Source: Ramlibacter aurantiacus (GTDB lineage Bacteria > Pseudomonadota > Gammaproteobacteria > Burkholderiales > Burkholderiaceae_C). Taken from it: 64,000 nucleotides of DNA. Of the stretch, positions 25,746 through 35,002 are shown in pieces; the stretch's first letter is position 1; each line of letters starts with the position of its first letter. A program made the translations under genes and the position numbers. The stretch covers positions 1,302,001 to 1,366,000 of the forward strand of contig NZ_JAEQNA010000001.1 of assembly GCF_016722895.1 (NCBI RefSeq), read 5' to 3'. The notes below the pieces were generated by a model. That model saw nothing but the letters and a program-made list of their open reading frames with translations, was not told where the DNA came from and ran no database searches.

Positions 25746-25847
25746 GGGTTCGGGCGGCTGTCTGGCTGGCTGGGGCCTCCCATGGTGCTAGCCCGGCACG
25801 GCCGTGCTCGGCCGGAAAAACACCCTTGACAGCCGCCGCAGGTCAGC

Positions 25848-27893
25848 TCAACCGAACGATCCGCCGGCACGCCGCACCCGCCGGGCGACCGCCTGCGCCA
25901 GCACGTCGCCCCCGCCGGCACGCGCCAGCGTGAACCACTGGCGGGCCCGCGTGATGCCGGTGTAGACCAGCTCGCGCGTGAGCACGCGGCTGTCGGCAGC
26001 CGGCAACACCAGGGCGGCGTGCCCGAACTCCGAGCCCTGCGACTTGTGCACCGTCATCGCATAGACGGTCTCCACCGCCTGCAGGCGGCTGGGCAGCACC
26101 CAGCGCGGCCCCCGGCCGGCGCCGGGGGATTCGGCGGCGAAGGCCACCCGCAGTTTCCAGCGCACCGCGCCGTCCTCCAGCACCGGCGTCGCCAGGGTGA
26201 TGCCCACATCGCCGTTCATCAGGCCCAGCCCGTAGTCGTTGCGCGTGACCATCACCGGCCGGCCCGCGTACCAGCCCTGGTCGGTCTCGACCAGGCCTTC
26301 GCGGCACAGGATGGCCGCCACCGTGCGGTTCAGGGTCTCCACGCCCTGCGGCCCCTGCCGCAGCGCGCACAGCAACTGGAATTCGCCGAAGGCTGCCAGC
26401 ACGCGGGCCGCCCACTCGTTCCATTCCTCGGGCCCCGCCAGCGGCGCCGGCAGGCCCTCGCGCATCACCCGCAGGTAGTGCGCATGGCCGGCCGGGGCGG
26501 CGCGGCCACCGCTGGGGCCACCCGCGCCGCCGTCCGCCCCCAGCACCAGCCGGCGCAGGCCCTCGCCGCCCAACTCGACGAAGGCCAGGTCGCGCGGCGC
26601 GGCGGCTTCGATGCGGGCCAGCCGCGCCGCGTCGCCGGCATGGACCGCCGCCGCCAGCTGGCCGATGCCGCTGTCCTCGCGGAAACGCCAGCTGTGGCGC
26701 AGCTTGACCACGACCTGGTCCAGCGGCGTCCCGGCCGCATCCACCAGCGCACTGGGAATGACCTGGCCGGTGAGCGCCTGCAGCTCGCGCCGGTTGTCCT
26801 CGGTGTAGTGGCCCTGGTCGGCGCGCCGGCACAGCTCGCCCAGCACGGCGCCGGCTTCGACCGAGGCGAGCTGGTCCTTGTCGCCCAGCAGGATCAGCCG
26901 CGCCTGCGGCGGCAAGGCCCGCAGCACCGCGGCCATCATCTCCAGGTCGACCATGGAGGCCTCGTCCAGCACCAGCACGTCCAGCGGCAGGCGATTGCCC
27001 TCGTGGTGGCGGAAGTGCCGGCTGTCCGGCAGGCTGCCCAGCAGCCGGTGCACCGTGGACACCTCGGTCGGGATGGCGGCGCGCACCGCCTGCGGCTGCG
27101 GCAGGCCCTCCAGCGGCAGTTGCTGCACCGCCCCGGCGATGGACTCGTTCAGCCGCGCGGCGGCCTTGCCCGTGGGGGCGGCGAGCCGGATGCGCAGGGG
27201 CCGGCCGGGCATCAGCCCCTGCACCTGCCCCTGCAGCGCGAGGTGCTGCAGCAGGGCCAGCACCTTGACCACCGTGGTGGTCTTGCCGGTGCCCGGCCCG
27301 CCGGTGATCACGCTGAAGGCATGCCGGGCGGCGGTGGCGCAGGCCAGCCGCTGCCAGTCCGCGGTCTCGCCAGGGGGCTGCGCGAACAGCACGCGCAAGG
27401 CCGCGGCCAATCCTTCGGGCGATGCCGGCCCCGCCGCCAGCCGCGCGGCGATGCCCGCACGCACGGTGCGCTCGTGGTCCCAGTAGCGCCGCAGGTACAG
27501 CCGCCCGTCATCGAGCACCAGCGGCGTGTCGCCCTCGCCCGGCGCGACCAGCCGCGGGTGCGCCAGCCGGCGTGTCCAGCCGGGAAGGTCCAGGCCGGCC
27601 AGCAGTTCACGCGGGTGTTCGGGCGCGGCGGCCGGGTCGTCCGGGGCGTCGTCGTCATGGCCGCCGCGCTCGGGCGGCAGCGCCAAGGTGCCCACCGGGT
27701 CGTCGAGCAGCGGCTGCAACTCCAGGCAGGCGTGGCCCCGCCCGAGCTGGTGGCTGGCCAGCGCGGCGGCCAGCAGCAGGGCCGGATCGGCGTCGGGCGC
27801 TTCGCGCGCCAGGAACGCGGCGAAGGCGCGATCGAGTTCGCGGATCCAGCCGGCCCGTACCCAGCGTTCGAGTCGATCCAGCACGCCCCTCAT
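25848..27893 (-). CDS. recD: Exodeoxyribonuclease V alpha subunit RecD
   Basis: 681-aa 5'-3' superfamily 1B helicase of RecBCD, which processes double-strand DNA ends. It has the Walker A motif SVITGGPGTGKTTTVVKVL, DVLVLDEASMVDLEMM (Walker B), GDKDQLASVEAGAVLGE and the C-terminal TVHKSQGSEFGHAALVLP plus VYTGITRARQW. It is the last gene of sbcD-sbcC-recC-recB-recD, overlapping recB by ATGA. A fused reading frame continuing upstream through recB is only a shadow. Confidence 0.92.
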   Translation of the reverse strand: MRGVLDRLERWVRAGWIRELDRAFAAFLAREAPDADPALLLAAALASHQLGRGHACLELQPLLDDPVGTLALPPERGGHDDDAPDDPAAAPEHPRELLAGLDLPGWTRRLAHPRLVAPGEGDTPLVLDDGRLYLRRYWDHERTVRAGIAARLAAGPASPEGLAAALRVLFAQPPGETADWQRLACATAARHAFSVITGGPGTGKTTTVVKVLALLQHLALQGQVQGLMPGRPLRIRLAAPTGKAAARLNESIAGAVQQLPLEGLPQPQAVRAAIPTEVSTVHRLLGSLPDSRHFRHHEGNRLPLDVLVLDEASMVDLEMMAAVLRALPPQARLILLGDKDQLASVEAGAVLGELCRRADQGHYTEDNRRELQALTGQVIPSALVDAAGTPLDQVVVKLRHSWRFREDSGIGQLAAAVHAGDAARLARIEAAAPRDLAFVELGGEGLRRLVLGADGGAGGPSGGRAAPAGHAHYLRVMREGLPAPLAGPEEWNEWAARVLAAFGEFQLLCALRQGPQGVETLNRTVAAILCREGLVETDQGWYAGRPVMVTRNDYGLGLMNGDVGITLATPVLEDGAVRWKLRVAFAAESPGAGRGPRWVLPSRLQAVETVYAMTVHKSQGSEFGHAALVLPAADSRVLTRELVYTGITRARQWFTLARAGGGDVLAQAVARRVRRAGGSFG

Positions 27894-30800
27894 GCCGCCA
27901 CCTCCTGCGCGAACAGCGCGTCCAGGCCGTCCATCAGCGCGCGCGGCGGACGCTCCAGGTGCAGGCCGCCAGCGGGTCCGCCGTGGCCGCGCAGGAACAG
28001 GTAGGCGGCCCCGCCCACGTGCCGGTCGTAGTCGTAGTCGGGCAGCCGGCTGCGCAGGTGCCGGTGCAGCGCGAACAGGTACAGCGCGTACTGCAGCTCG
28101 TAGCGATGGCGCAGCACCTCGGCGCGCAACGCCTCGGCGGTGTAGTCGCCATCGACCGCGCCGAGGGTGTTGGACTTGTAGTCGGCCACCCACCAGCGGC
28201 CCTGGTGCTCGAACACCAGGTCGATGTAGCCCTTGAACAGGCCGTTCAGCTCCTGCGGCTGCAGCCGGCGCCTGGGCGCCGCGTCCAGCGTGTGCTCGCA
28301 GACCAGCGCGTCGATGCGGCGGGCATCGACGCGCCGGGTGGCGAACCAGAACTCCATTTCGACCTGGTAGCCGGCCAGGTCGGCCGGGCTCGGTGCGCCC
28401 GGCAGCCGCAGCGGGGCGCGCAACCAGGCGAGCAGCCAGTCGGCCAGCGGCCCGGCCCATTCGGCCCAGCCGCGGGCGCGGCAGCGCTGCTCGAGCAGCC
28501 GGCGCAGCCGGCCCGGATCGGCCGCAACGTCCGCGAAGCCTTCGCGACCGGCCCATTCCAGCAGGCCGTGCAGGAAGCTGCCCGGCCCCGCGCCGCGTGG
28601 AAAGCCGTGCAGCCCGGGTCCGGCGCCGCCGCGCCAGGCCCCGTCGGGCGCAACGGCCTCTTCCAGGAAGGTGGCTTCGGCGGCGCTTTCGGGCGCGTCG
28701 GCCGGCCCGCCCGCCGCCCCCTGCTCGGTGCGCAGGCGCGAGTAGCTCGCCACCCACCACGGCGGATGCGGCGTGCGGCGCAGCGGCGGCTCGGGGGCCC
28801 AGTCGCGCGGCGGCCCGGTCTCCTGCCAGCGGCCGGTGGCGGCGGGCGGCACCGGCTGCACCGCGATGGACGGGCATTCGCCGGCCAGCGTCGCCAGCAA
28901 GCGCGGCAAGGACGCCGCCTCGAAGGGCTCGGGTCCGCCGAGCAGGCAACCCAGCGCGCTGCGATGCGGCTCCTTGCCCGGCGCCAATCCCACCCAGGTG
29001 GCGAAGCGCGCCCGGGTCAGCGCCACGTAGAGCTTGCGCAGGTCCTCGGCCAGCCGCTCGCGGTCGGCCCCGGCCACGGCCTCGGCGTCCGGTCGCAGCG
29101 CCAGCCGCCGGCCCCGGCCGTCCTGCCAGGCCAGCGGCCGGTCCCCCTTGACCGCTTTCGCGTGGCAACCGAAAGGCAGGAACACCAGCGGGTACTCCAG
29201 CCCCTTCGACTTGTGCACCGTCACCACCTTGAGCAGATCGGCGTCGCTCTCCAGACGCAGGATGCGGCTGTCGTCGCTGGCCGGGCGCTGGGCGGCGCGC
29301 TGCTCGGCCAGGTGGCGCACCAGCGCATGCTCGCCCTCCAGTTCGGTGGCCGCCTGCTGCAGCAGCTCGGCCAGGTGCAGCACGTCGGTCAGGCGCCGCT
29401 CGTCGCCGGCGGCCAGCAGCCGGTGCGGCACCTGGTGCTCGTGCAGCAGCCGGCGCAGCATGGGCAGCACGCCCTGGCGGCGCCACTGGTCGCGGTAGCG
29501 GCGGAAACGCAGCACCGCGTCTTCCCAGGCGGATTCGTCGGCATGCAGCCGTTCCAGCGCCGCCCAGTCCAGCCCCAGCAGGCCGGTGGCCAGTGCCGCG
29601 CGCAGCAGGCGATCGTCCTCGGGCGCGGCGCAGGCCTGCAGCAGCCGCTGCAGGTCGGCGGCCGCCTCGCTCCAGTACACCGGGTCCTGGTCCGACAGGT
29701 AGACGCTGCGCACTCCCGCCCGCTGCAGCGCGGCGCGCACGCGCCGGGCCTGGGTGCCGGTGTGGACCAGCACCGCCATGTCGCCGGGGCGCACCGGCAC
29801 CAGCGAGCCGTCGGGCCGGCGAAATCCCGCCCGCCCCTGCTGCCCGGCCTGCAGCAGCCGCAGCACCTCGGCGGCGCAGGCCTCGGGCAGCTGCCGCTCG
29901 TCCTCGGCCCACCAGCAGGTCAGCGCCGGGGCCGGTTCCCCCTGCAGCTCCCAGGCCTCCTTGCGGCCGTGCGCCTGCACGGGCAGGAAGGGCAGCGGGT
30001 TGCCCGCGGGGGTGCCGAAGCCGAAGGCACCCGCGGGGTCTCGCCGCTCGGCGCGGCCGAACAGGTGGTTGACCGCCTCGCACATGGCTTTGGACGAGCG
30101 GAAGTTGGTGCCCAGCGTGTGGTGCTTGCCCTGGGTGTCGGCACGGGCCGCGAGGTAGGCGTGGATGTCGGCGCCGCGAAAGCCGTAGATGGCCTGCTTG
30201 GGGTCGCCGATCAGCACCAGGGCCTGCTCGCGGGCGCCGGCGCGCACGGCGTAGATGGCATCGAAGATGCGGTACTGCAGCGCGTCGGTGTCCTGGAACT
30301 CGTCGATCAGCGCCACCGGGAACTGCGCCCGGATGCGCTGCGCCAGCCGCGCATCCGCCGACCGCGCCAGCGCGGCATCCAGCTGCACCAGCATGTCGTC
30401 GAACCCCATCTCGGCCCGGCGCGCCTTCTCCTGCGCCAGGCGCTCGGCCACCCAGTGCACCGCGTGCTGCTGCACGGCGTCGCGTCCGTCAGGCAGCTCG
30501 CCCAGGCGGCGGCGCAGGTCGGCCAGTTCATGCAGCAGGGGGTGGTCGAAGACCGTGCCGGTGGCGCTGGCATCGCGCATGCCGGCGGGGCTCAGGCGGT
30601 CCCAGGCCTTGTCGGTGAGCCGGGGCAGGCGGTCGTCGCCATGCGCCCAGTCGTGCAGGGACTGAAGCCAGCGGCCGCGATGACCGAGCGGCCTCGCCTG
30701 CAGTTGCCCGGACCGCAGGCTGGCGTCGATCGCCTCGCGCAGCACCGCCACGTCGCGCTGCCACGGCTGCTTCCATTGCGCGAGCGCGGCCTGGCCCGCC

Positions 30801-31486
30801 GTGCGCGCGATCCGCAGCGCCTCTTGCGGCGCCGCGCCGGCGGCCAGCAGCTCGCGGTGCGGGGCCAGGCTGCGCAGCAGCTCGGCCAAGGCCGCGGGCG
30901 TCTTCCACCAGCCGCACAGCGTGGCCGCGTCGGCCGCGTCGAGCGGGTAGACGAAGCTGCGCCACCAGTCGCGCACGGCCTCCAGGAACAGCTCGCCGGG
31001 GTCGGGCTGCAGGGTCTGCGCGAGCAGGCTGCCACTGTCGAAGGCGTGCTCGCGCAGCATGCGGTGGCACCAGCCGTGGATGGTGGAGATGGCGGCCTCG
31101 TCCATGCCCTCGGCCGCCAGCTGCAGGCGATGGGCGCAGGCCGGCCACGCTTCGGGCGGGTAGCTGGCGCGCAGGTCGTGCAGCAGGTCGCGGCCTGCAG
31201 GCAGGGATGGCACCTGGGACGGATCGATCCGGAAGGCCGCCGCGCCTTCGGCCAGGCGCTGGCGCACCCGGTCGCGCAGCTCCTGCGTGGCCGCCTCGGT
31301 GAAGGTCACCACCAGGATCTCGGCTGGATCCAGCGGGCGGCCGAAGCCGGCCGCCTCGCCCCCGTGGCCGAGCACCAGCCGAAGGTAGAGCGCGCTGATG
31401 GTGAAGGTCTTGCCGGTGCCCGCGCTGGCCTCGACCAGCTGCGAGCCGCGCAGGGGAAACGAGAGCGCATCCAGCAGGCGGGTCAT
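27890..31486 (-). CDS. recB: Exodeoxyribonuclease V beta subunit RecB
   Basis: 1198-aa 3'-5' UvrD-like helicase plus nuclease. Walker A is in VEASAGTGKTFTISALYLRL at residues 19-30; LVLIGDPKQAIYGFRGADIH and TVHKSKGLEYPLVFLPF are helicase motifs. The C-terminal nuclease domain has EMEFWFATR, then DLVFEHQGRWWVADYKSNTLG with the catalytic D-x(n)-D-x-K arrangement, so the nuclease should be active. Length is close to the E. coli protein. Overlaps recC and recD by ATGA. Confidence 0.93.
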   Translation of the reverse strand: MTRLLDALSFPLRGSQLVEASAGTGKTFTISALYLRLVLGHGGEAAGFGRPLDPAEILVVTFTEAATQELRDRVRQRLAEGAAAFRIDPSQVPSLPAGRDLLHDLRASYPPEAWPACAHRLQLAAEGMDEAAISTIHGWCHRMLREHAFDSGSLLAQTLQPDPGELFLEAVRDWWRSFVYPLDAADAATLCGWWKTPAALAELLRSLAPHRELLAAGAAPQEALRIARTAGQAALAQWKQPWQRDVAVLREAIDASLRSGQLQARPLGHRGRWLQSLHDWAHGDDRLPRLTDKAWDRLSPAGMRDASATGTVFDHPLLHELADLRRRLGELPDGRDAVQQHAVHWVAERLAQEKARRAEMGFDDMLVQLDAALARSADARLAQRIRAQFPVALIDEFQDTDALQYRIFDAIYAVRAGAREQALVLIGDPKQAIYGFRGADIHAYLAARADTQGKHHTLGTNFRSSKAMCEAVNHLFGRAERRDPAGAFGFGTPAGNPLPFLPVQAHGRKEAWELQGEPAPALTCWWAEDERQLPEACAAEVLRLLQAGQQGRAGFRRPDGSLVPVRPGDMAVLVHTGTQARRVRAALQRAGVRSVYLSDQDPVYWSEAAADLQRLLQACAAPEDDRLLRAALATGLLGLDWAALERLHADESAWEDAVLRFRRYRDQWRRQGVLPMLRRLLHEHQVPHRLLAAGDERRLTDVLHLAELLQQAATELEGEHALVRHLAEQRAAQRPASDDSRILRLESDADLLKVVTVHKSKGLEYPLVFLPFGCHAKAVKGDRPLAWQDGRGRRLALRPDAEAVAGADRERLAEDLRKLYVALTRARFATWVGLAPGKEPHRSALGCLLGGPEPFEAASLPRLLATLAGECPSIAVQPVPPAATGRWQETGPPRDWAPEPPLRRTPHPPWWVASYSRLRTEQGAAGGPADAPESAAEATFLEEAVAPDGAWRGGAGPGLHGFPRGAGPGSFLHGLLEWAGREGFADVAADPGRLRRLLEQRCRARGWAEWAGPLADWLLAWLRAPLRLPGAPSPADLAGYQVEMEFWFATRRVDARRIDALVCEHTLDAAPRRRLQPQELNGLFKGYIDLVFEHQGRWWVADYKSNTLGAVDGDYTAEALRAEVLRHRYELQYALYLFALHRHLRSRLPDYDYDRHVGGAAYLFLRGHGGPAGGLHLERPPRALMDGLDALFAQEVAA

Positions 31487-34400
31487 CCGCGCTCCCCCCG
31501 TGGCTTGTTGCGCGGCGCCTCGCGCAGCGGCCCCAGCAGGCGCTGCGCGAGCCGGGCGAACTCGCCGTCGGACCAGAGCGCGTCGAAGCCGGGGTAGGTG
31601 CGGCCCAGGCAGGGATCGCGCCGGGCCTCGGCGAACTGGTGGCGGCGAGGCTCGTGCTCCTCGTAGCAGCGGCGCGCGGCCTCGCGGGCGGTCTCCTCGC
31701 CCTTGGGGAGCTTCTCCAGCCATTCGCTGGCGCTGCGCAGCGCGAAGGGCAGCGGCCGGCACAGGCCCTCGGCCAGCAGCACGCACAGGTCACGCCAATG
31801 CCCCCGGGCCACCTCGATGGACAGCGGCAACAGCGTCAGCGTGCCGGCCTTGCTGGCCACCACGCTGGTCATCGGCTGCCCGCCCAGGTGGCCGGCCAGG
31901 TGCGCCACCCAGTGGCCCACCAGCTTGTCGAAGCGCCACTGATCCGTGTCCTTGCCGGTGGCCTTCCTGATCAGCCCGGTGCTTTCGAGCACCAATCGGC
32001 AACGCGCGCCCTGCCCGTCGGTGCGCAGCTCGCCCAGCCAGTCCTGCACGCGCGGCGCCTGCGCGAGGTCGGCGGGCGCGTGGTCCAGCCACTCGTCGGG
32101 CAGGCGCTGCGGCCACTGCTCGCAGGCGGCGGCATGTTCGGCGAACAGGCGCTCCATGGGTTCGGCCAGCGTGGCGCGCACCGGCGCGGCCAGGGCGCCC
32201 ACCGGCAGGCTGCCGCGCGCGGTCATCACGTCCAGCCCGCGTGCCAGTGCCGCTTCGCGGTCGGCGCCGTGCTCGATGGCGGTCTTCTGCAGGCGGATCA
32301 ACTCGTCCTGCAGCTGCCAGCGGCGAAGCGGGTCCAGCTCGAAGGGCTCCTGGTCCTCGGCCACCGGGTCGTCGTGGCCGAAGTGGACCTGCAGCCGTTG
32401 GTCGAAGAAGAAGCGCACCGGCTCGCGGGCGAAGGCGGCGAACTCGCGCAGCGTGAAGACGCGCTCGCCCGCCGGCGCCGGCAGGGGCTGCGGCGGCTGC
32501 GCGAGGGTCGTGGCTTCGCGGGCCACGCGCCATTCGCGCGCGTAGCTGGCCAGGCGCGGATCGCGCCCGTCGAAATAGGCCTCGTGGAACGGCTGCAGCC
32601 GATGCTCGCAGGTCAGCGCCTGCAACAGGGCCGGCCCGGCCAGCGCCTGGGGCCGCGCGTCGCCGGCGCGGCGCCAGCAGGCGGCGACGTGGTCGCGCAG
32701 CTGCGCCACCAGCACCGAGGCCGGCCGCTCCTGGTTGTCGCGGATGCTGCGCCCGACCCAGCTCACGTGCAGGTGCTCGCGCGCCGACAGCAGCGCCTCC
32801 AGGAACAGGTAGCGGTCGTCCTCGCGCCGGGAGCGGTCGCCGGGGCGCACCTCGCGCGCCATCAGGTCGAAGTCGATGGGCGTGCGCGGACGCGGGTAGT
32901 CGCCATCGTTCATGCCCAGCAGCGCGATCCAGCGGAACGGGATGGCGCGCATCGGCATGAGGGACGCGAAGGTGACGCCGCCCGAGAGGAACAGCTGCGA
33001 CAGGCTGGGCCGCTCCACCCGATCGAGCCAGTGACCGCCCACGACAGCCAGCGGCAGGGCATCGACCAGGCCCGCCTCGGCGCATTCCTGCTGCCACGCG
33101 TGCAGCGCGCCGCGCAGCCGCAGCAGCACCAGCGATTCGTCGCTGCCGTCGGGCGCCTCGAAGAAGTCGTCCAGCAGCCGTTCCAGCCGCTCGACCCACC
33201 GGTCGGGCGCGGCGTCCTCGGTCAAGGCGTGCCAGTGCGCATCGAGCCGGTCCAGCAAGGTGGCCAGCGGGCCGAGCAGCGCGGCGTCCAGCCCGCCGAT
33301 CTCGTCCATGGGCGCGATGCCCTGCCAGGGCTCGCCGCTGCCCACGGCATAGCCCAGGAACATGCGGCGCAGGCCGAACTGCCAGCTGTTCTGGTCCAGC
33401 CCCGGCGGCAGGCCCAGGTGCTCGCGCTGCGGCGCGTTCAAGCCCCAGCGCACCTCGGCGCGCGCCACCCAACGCCGCAGCAGCGGCAGCTCGGCCTCCT
33501 GGATGCCCAGGCGGCGGCGGAAGGCCGGCACGTCCAGCAGGTCCAGCAGCTCGCTCGCGGCCCAGCGCGCCTGCGGCAGCGACAGCAGCTTCGCGATCGC
33601 GGCCAGCAGCGAGTCGTGCCCGCGCTGCCCGCGATCGGCGATGCCGAACGGGATGTGGCGCGGATCGTCGCGCTCATACAGGCCGAACACGGCTTCGATG
33701 TGCGGCGCGAAGGCGGCGACGTCGGGCACCATGACCATCACGTCCTGCGGCCGCAGCTCGGGGTCGGCCGCGAACGCCGCCAGCAGGCGGTCGTGCAGCA
33801 CCTCCACCTCGCGCAGGGGACCGTGCGTGACGTGGAAGGCGATGGAACGGTCGCCCGCCGCGACCTCGGGCGCGAGCTGGCGCGACTCTTCCACCGGCCG
33901 CAGCTCCAGCATGTCGTCCTGCAGCCGGTGCAGCAGGCTGCGCGAGCCGGCGTCGGCATTGGCTTCGAACACATCGACCTGGCGCAGCACGGCCTCGAAG
34001 CGCCGGGCATGGGCTTCGTGCTCGTCGTGTTCGTCGAGCATGCGGATGAAGTCGCGGCCCTGCCGGCCCCAGGCGGCGAGCAAGGGGTGGCCAGGCGCCG
34101 GCAGGCCGGCGACCGGCCCGCGCGGTGCCTGCCGATGGCGGCGCGCGCGAAGCAGTTCGTGGTCCGGCACGATGCGCGACCAGTCGTGGCGGCAGGGGTT
34201 GTGCACGAAGACCAGCACCTGGCTCCAGCGTGCCAGCGCCGCCAGCACCTGCAGCGCCTGGGCCGGCAGGGACGAGACGCCGATCACGGTGATCCGGCGC
34301 GGCAGGCCGCGCGGCCGCTGCGCATCGGGCTGCGCGGCGGCGCGCAGGAAGCGCTGGTGCACCTCGGCCCGGCTGCCGTGCGCGGCGGCCTCGCCGGCGT

Positions 34401-34995
34401 CTTGGCGCAGCACGCGCCACAGGGCGGGCTGCCAGGCGTCGCTGGCGTCCAGCGGCTGCTCGGCGCCGCGCACCGCGATCCGGTCGCGGCCTGAGGCCCA
34501 GGCTTCCAGCCAGTCGGCCCGGTACACCTGGTACTGGTCGAACAGGTCGGCCACGCGCTCGCACAGCTGGTGCAGCTTGCGCGGATCGGCCGCGCCGCCC
34601 TCGCCACCGCGCAGGAAACGCTCCAACGGCTGGAACACCGGCTCGGCCAGCAGGCCCGGCAGCAGGCGCATCAGCCGCCACACCAGGCGCGACTTGTCGA
34701 AAGGCGAATCGGCCGGCACCTGCGCCGCGCCGAGCAGCGCGCGGTAGGCGCGCCAGGTGAACTGCGAGGGCAGCTGCACCTGCAGCGCGGCGGCGATGCC
34801 CAGGCCGCCGCGCGAGGCGTCGCTGGCCAGGTGCAGCTTGATCCACTGGGCCACGCCGTTGCTTTGCACCAGCACGGCCTCGTCTTCCAACGGGCCGAGG
34901 CTGGCGGCCTGCATCCACTGCGCCATCAGCGCGCGCAGGGTCTCCGGCCGGTTGCCGTGGACCACCATGAAGCCGGGGGACAGCTCGCCGCTCAT
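31483..34995 (-). CDS. recC: Exodeoxyribonuclease V gamma subunit RecC
   Basis: 1170-aa RecC, the scaffold and Chi-recognition subunit of RecBCD. It opens MSGELSPGFMVVHGNRPETL, then WIKLHLASDASRGGLGIAAALQVQLP and FTWRAYRALLG, and includes the RecC-type LIGMNDGDYPR-like segment (IALLGMNDGDYPRPRTPIDFD). The residues that set Chi specificity cannot be read with confidence. It starts 7 nt after the sbcC stop and overlaps recB by ATGA, consistent with one transcript. Confidence 0.92.
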   Translation of the reverse strand: MSGELSPGFMVVHGNRPETLRALMAQWMQAASLGPLEDEAVLVQSNGVAQWIKLHLASDASRGGLGIAAALQVQLPSQFTWRAYRALLGAAQVPADSPFDKSRLVWRLMRLLPGLLAEPVFQPLERFLRGGEGGAADPRKLHQLCERVADLFDQYQVYRADWLEAWASGRDRIAVRGAEQPLDASDAWQPALWRVLRQDAGEAAAHGSRAEVHQRFLRAAAQPDAQRPRGLPRRITVIGVSSLPAQALQVLAALARWSQVLVFVHNPCRHDWSRIVPDHELLRARRHRQAPRGPVAGLPAPGHPLLAAWGRQGRDFIRMLDEHDEHEAHARRFEAVLRQVDVFEANADAGSRSLLHRLQDDMLELRPVEESRQLAPEVAAGDRSIAFHVTHGPLREVEVLHDRLLAAFAADPELRPQDVMVMVPDVAAFAPHIEAVFGLYERDDPRHIPFGIADRGQRGHDSLLAAIAKLLSLPQARWAASELLDLLDVPAFRRRLGIQEAELPLLRRWVARAEVRWGLNAPQREHLGLPPGLDQNSWQFGLRRMFLGYAVGSGEPWQGIAPMDEIGGLDAALLGPLATLLDRLDAHWHALTEDAAPDRWVERLERLLDDFFEAPDGSDESLVLLRLRGALHAWQQECAEAGLVDALPLAVVGGHWLDRVERPSLSQLFLSGGVTFASLMPMRAIPFRWIALLGMNDGDYPRPRTPIDFDLMAREVRPGDRSRREDDRYLFLEALLSAREHLHVSWVGRSIRDNQERPASVLVAQLRDHVAACWRRAGDARPQALAGPALLQALTCEHRLQPFHEAYFDGRDPRLASYAREWRVAREATTLAQPPQPLPAPAGERVFTLREFAAFAREPVRFFFDQRLQVHFGHDDPVAEDQEPFELDPLRRWQLQDELIRLQKTAIEHGADREAALARGLDVMTARGSLPVGALAAPVRATLAEPMERLFAEHAAACEQWPQRLPDEWLDHAPADLAQAPRVQDWLGELRTDGQGARCRLVLESTGLIRKATGKDTDQWRFDKLVGHWVAHLAGHLGGQPMTSVVASKAGTLTLLPLSIEVARGHWRDLCVLLAEGLCRPLPFALRSASEWLEKLPKGEETAREAARRCYEEHEPRRHQFAEARRDPCLGRTYPGFDALWSDGEFARLAQRLLGPLREAPRNKPRGERG

Positions 34996-35002
34996 GTCTT
35001 CC

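Noticed and set aside
27890-30083. Extension of the recD frame upstream into recB, suggesting a RecB-RecD fusion or frameshift
   Set aside because: recB reads intact in another frame to its own stop, and recD has its own start in an ATGA overlap.
27422-31597. 1391-codon plus-strand frame opposite recB
   Set aside because: Antisense of recB and the recD start; low-complexity composition, no family features.
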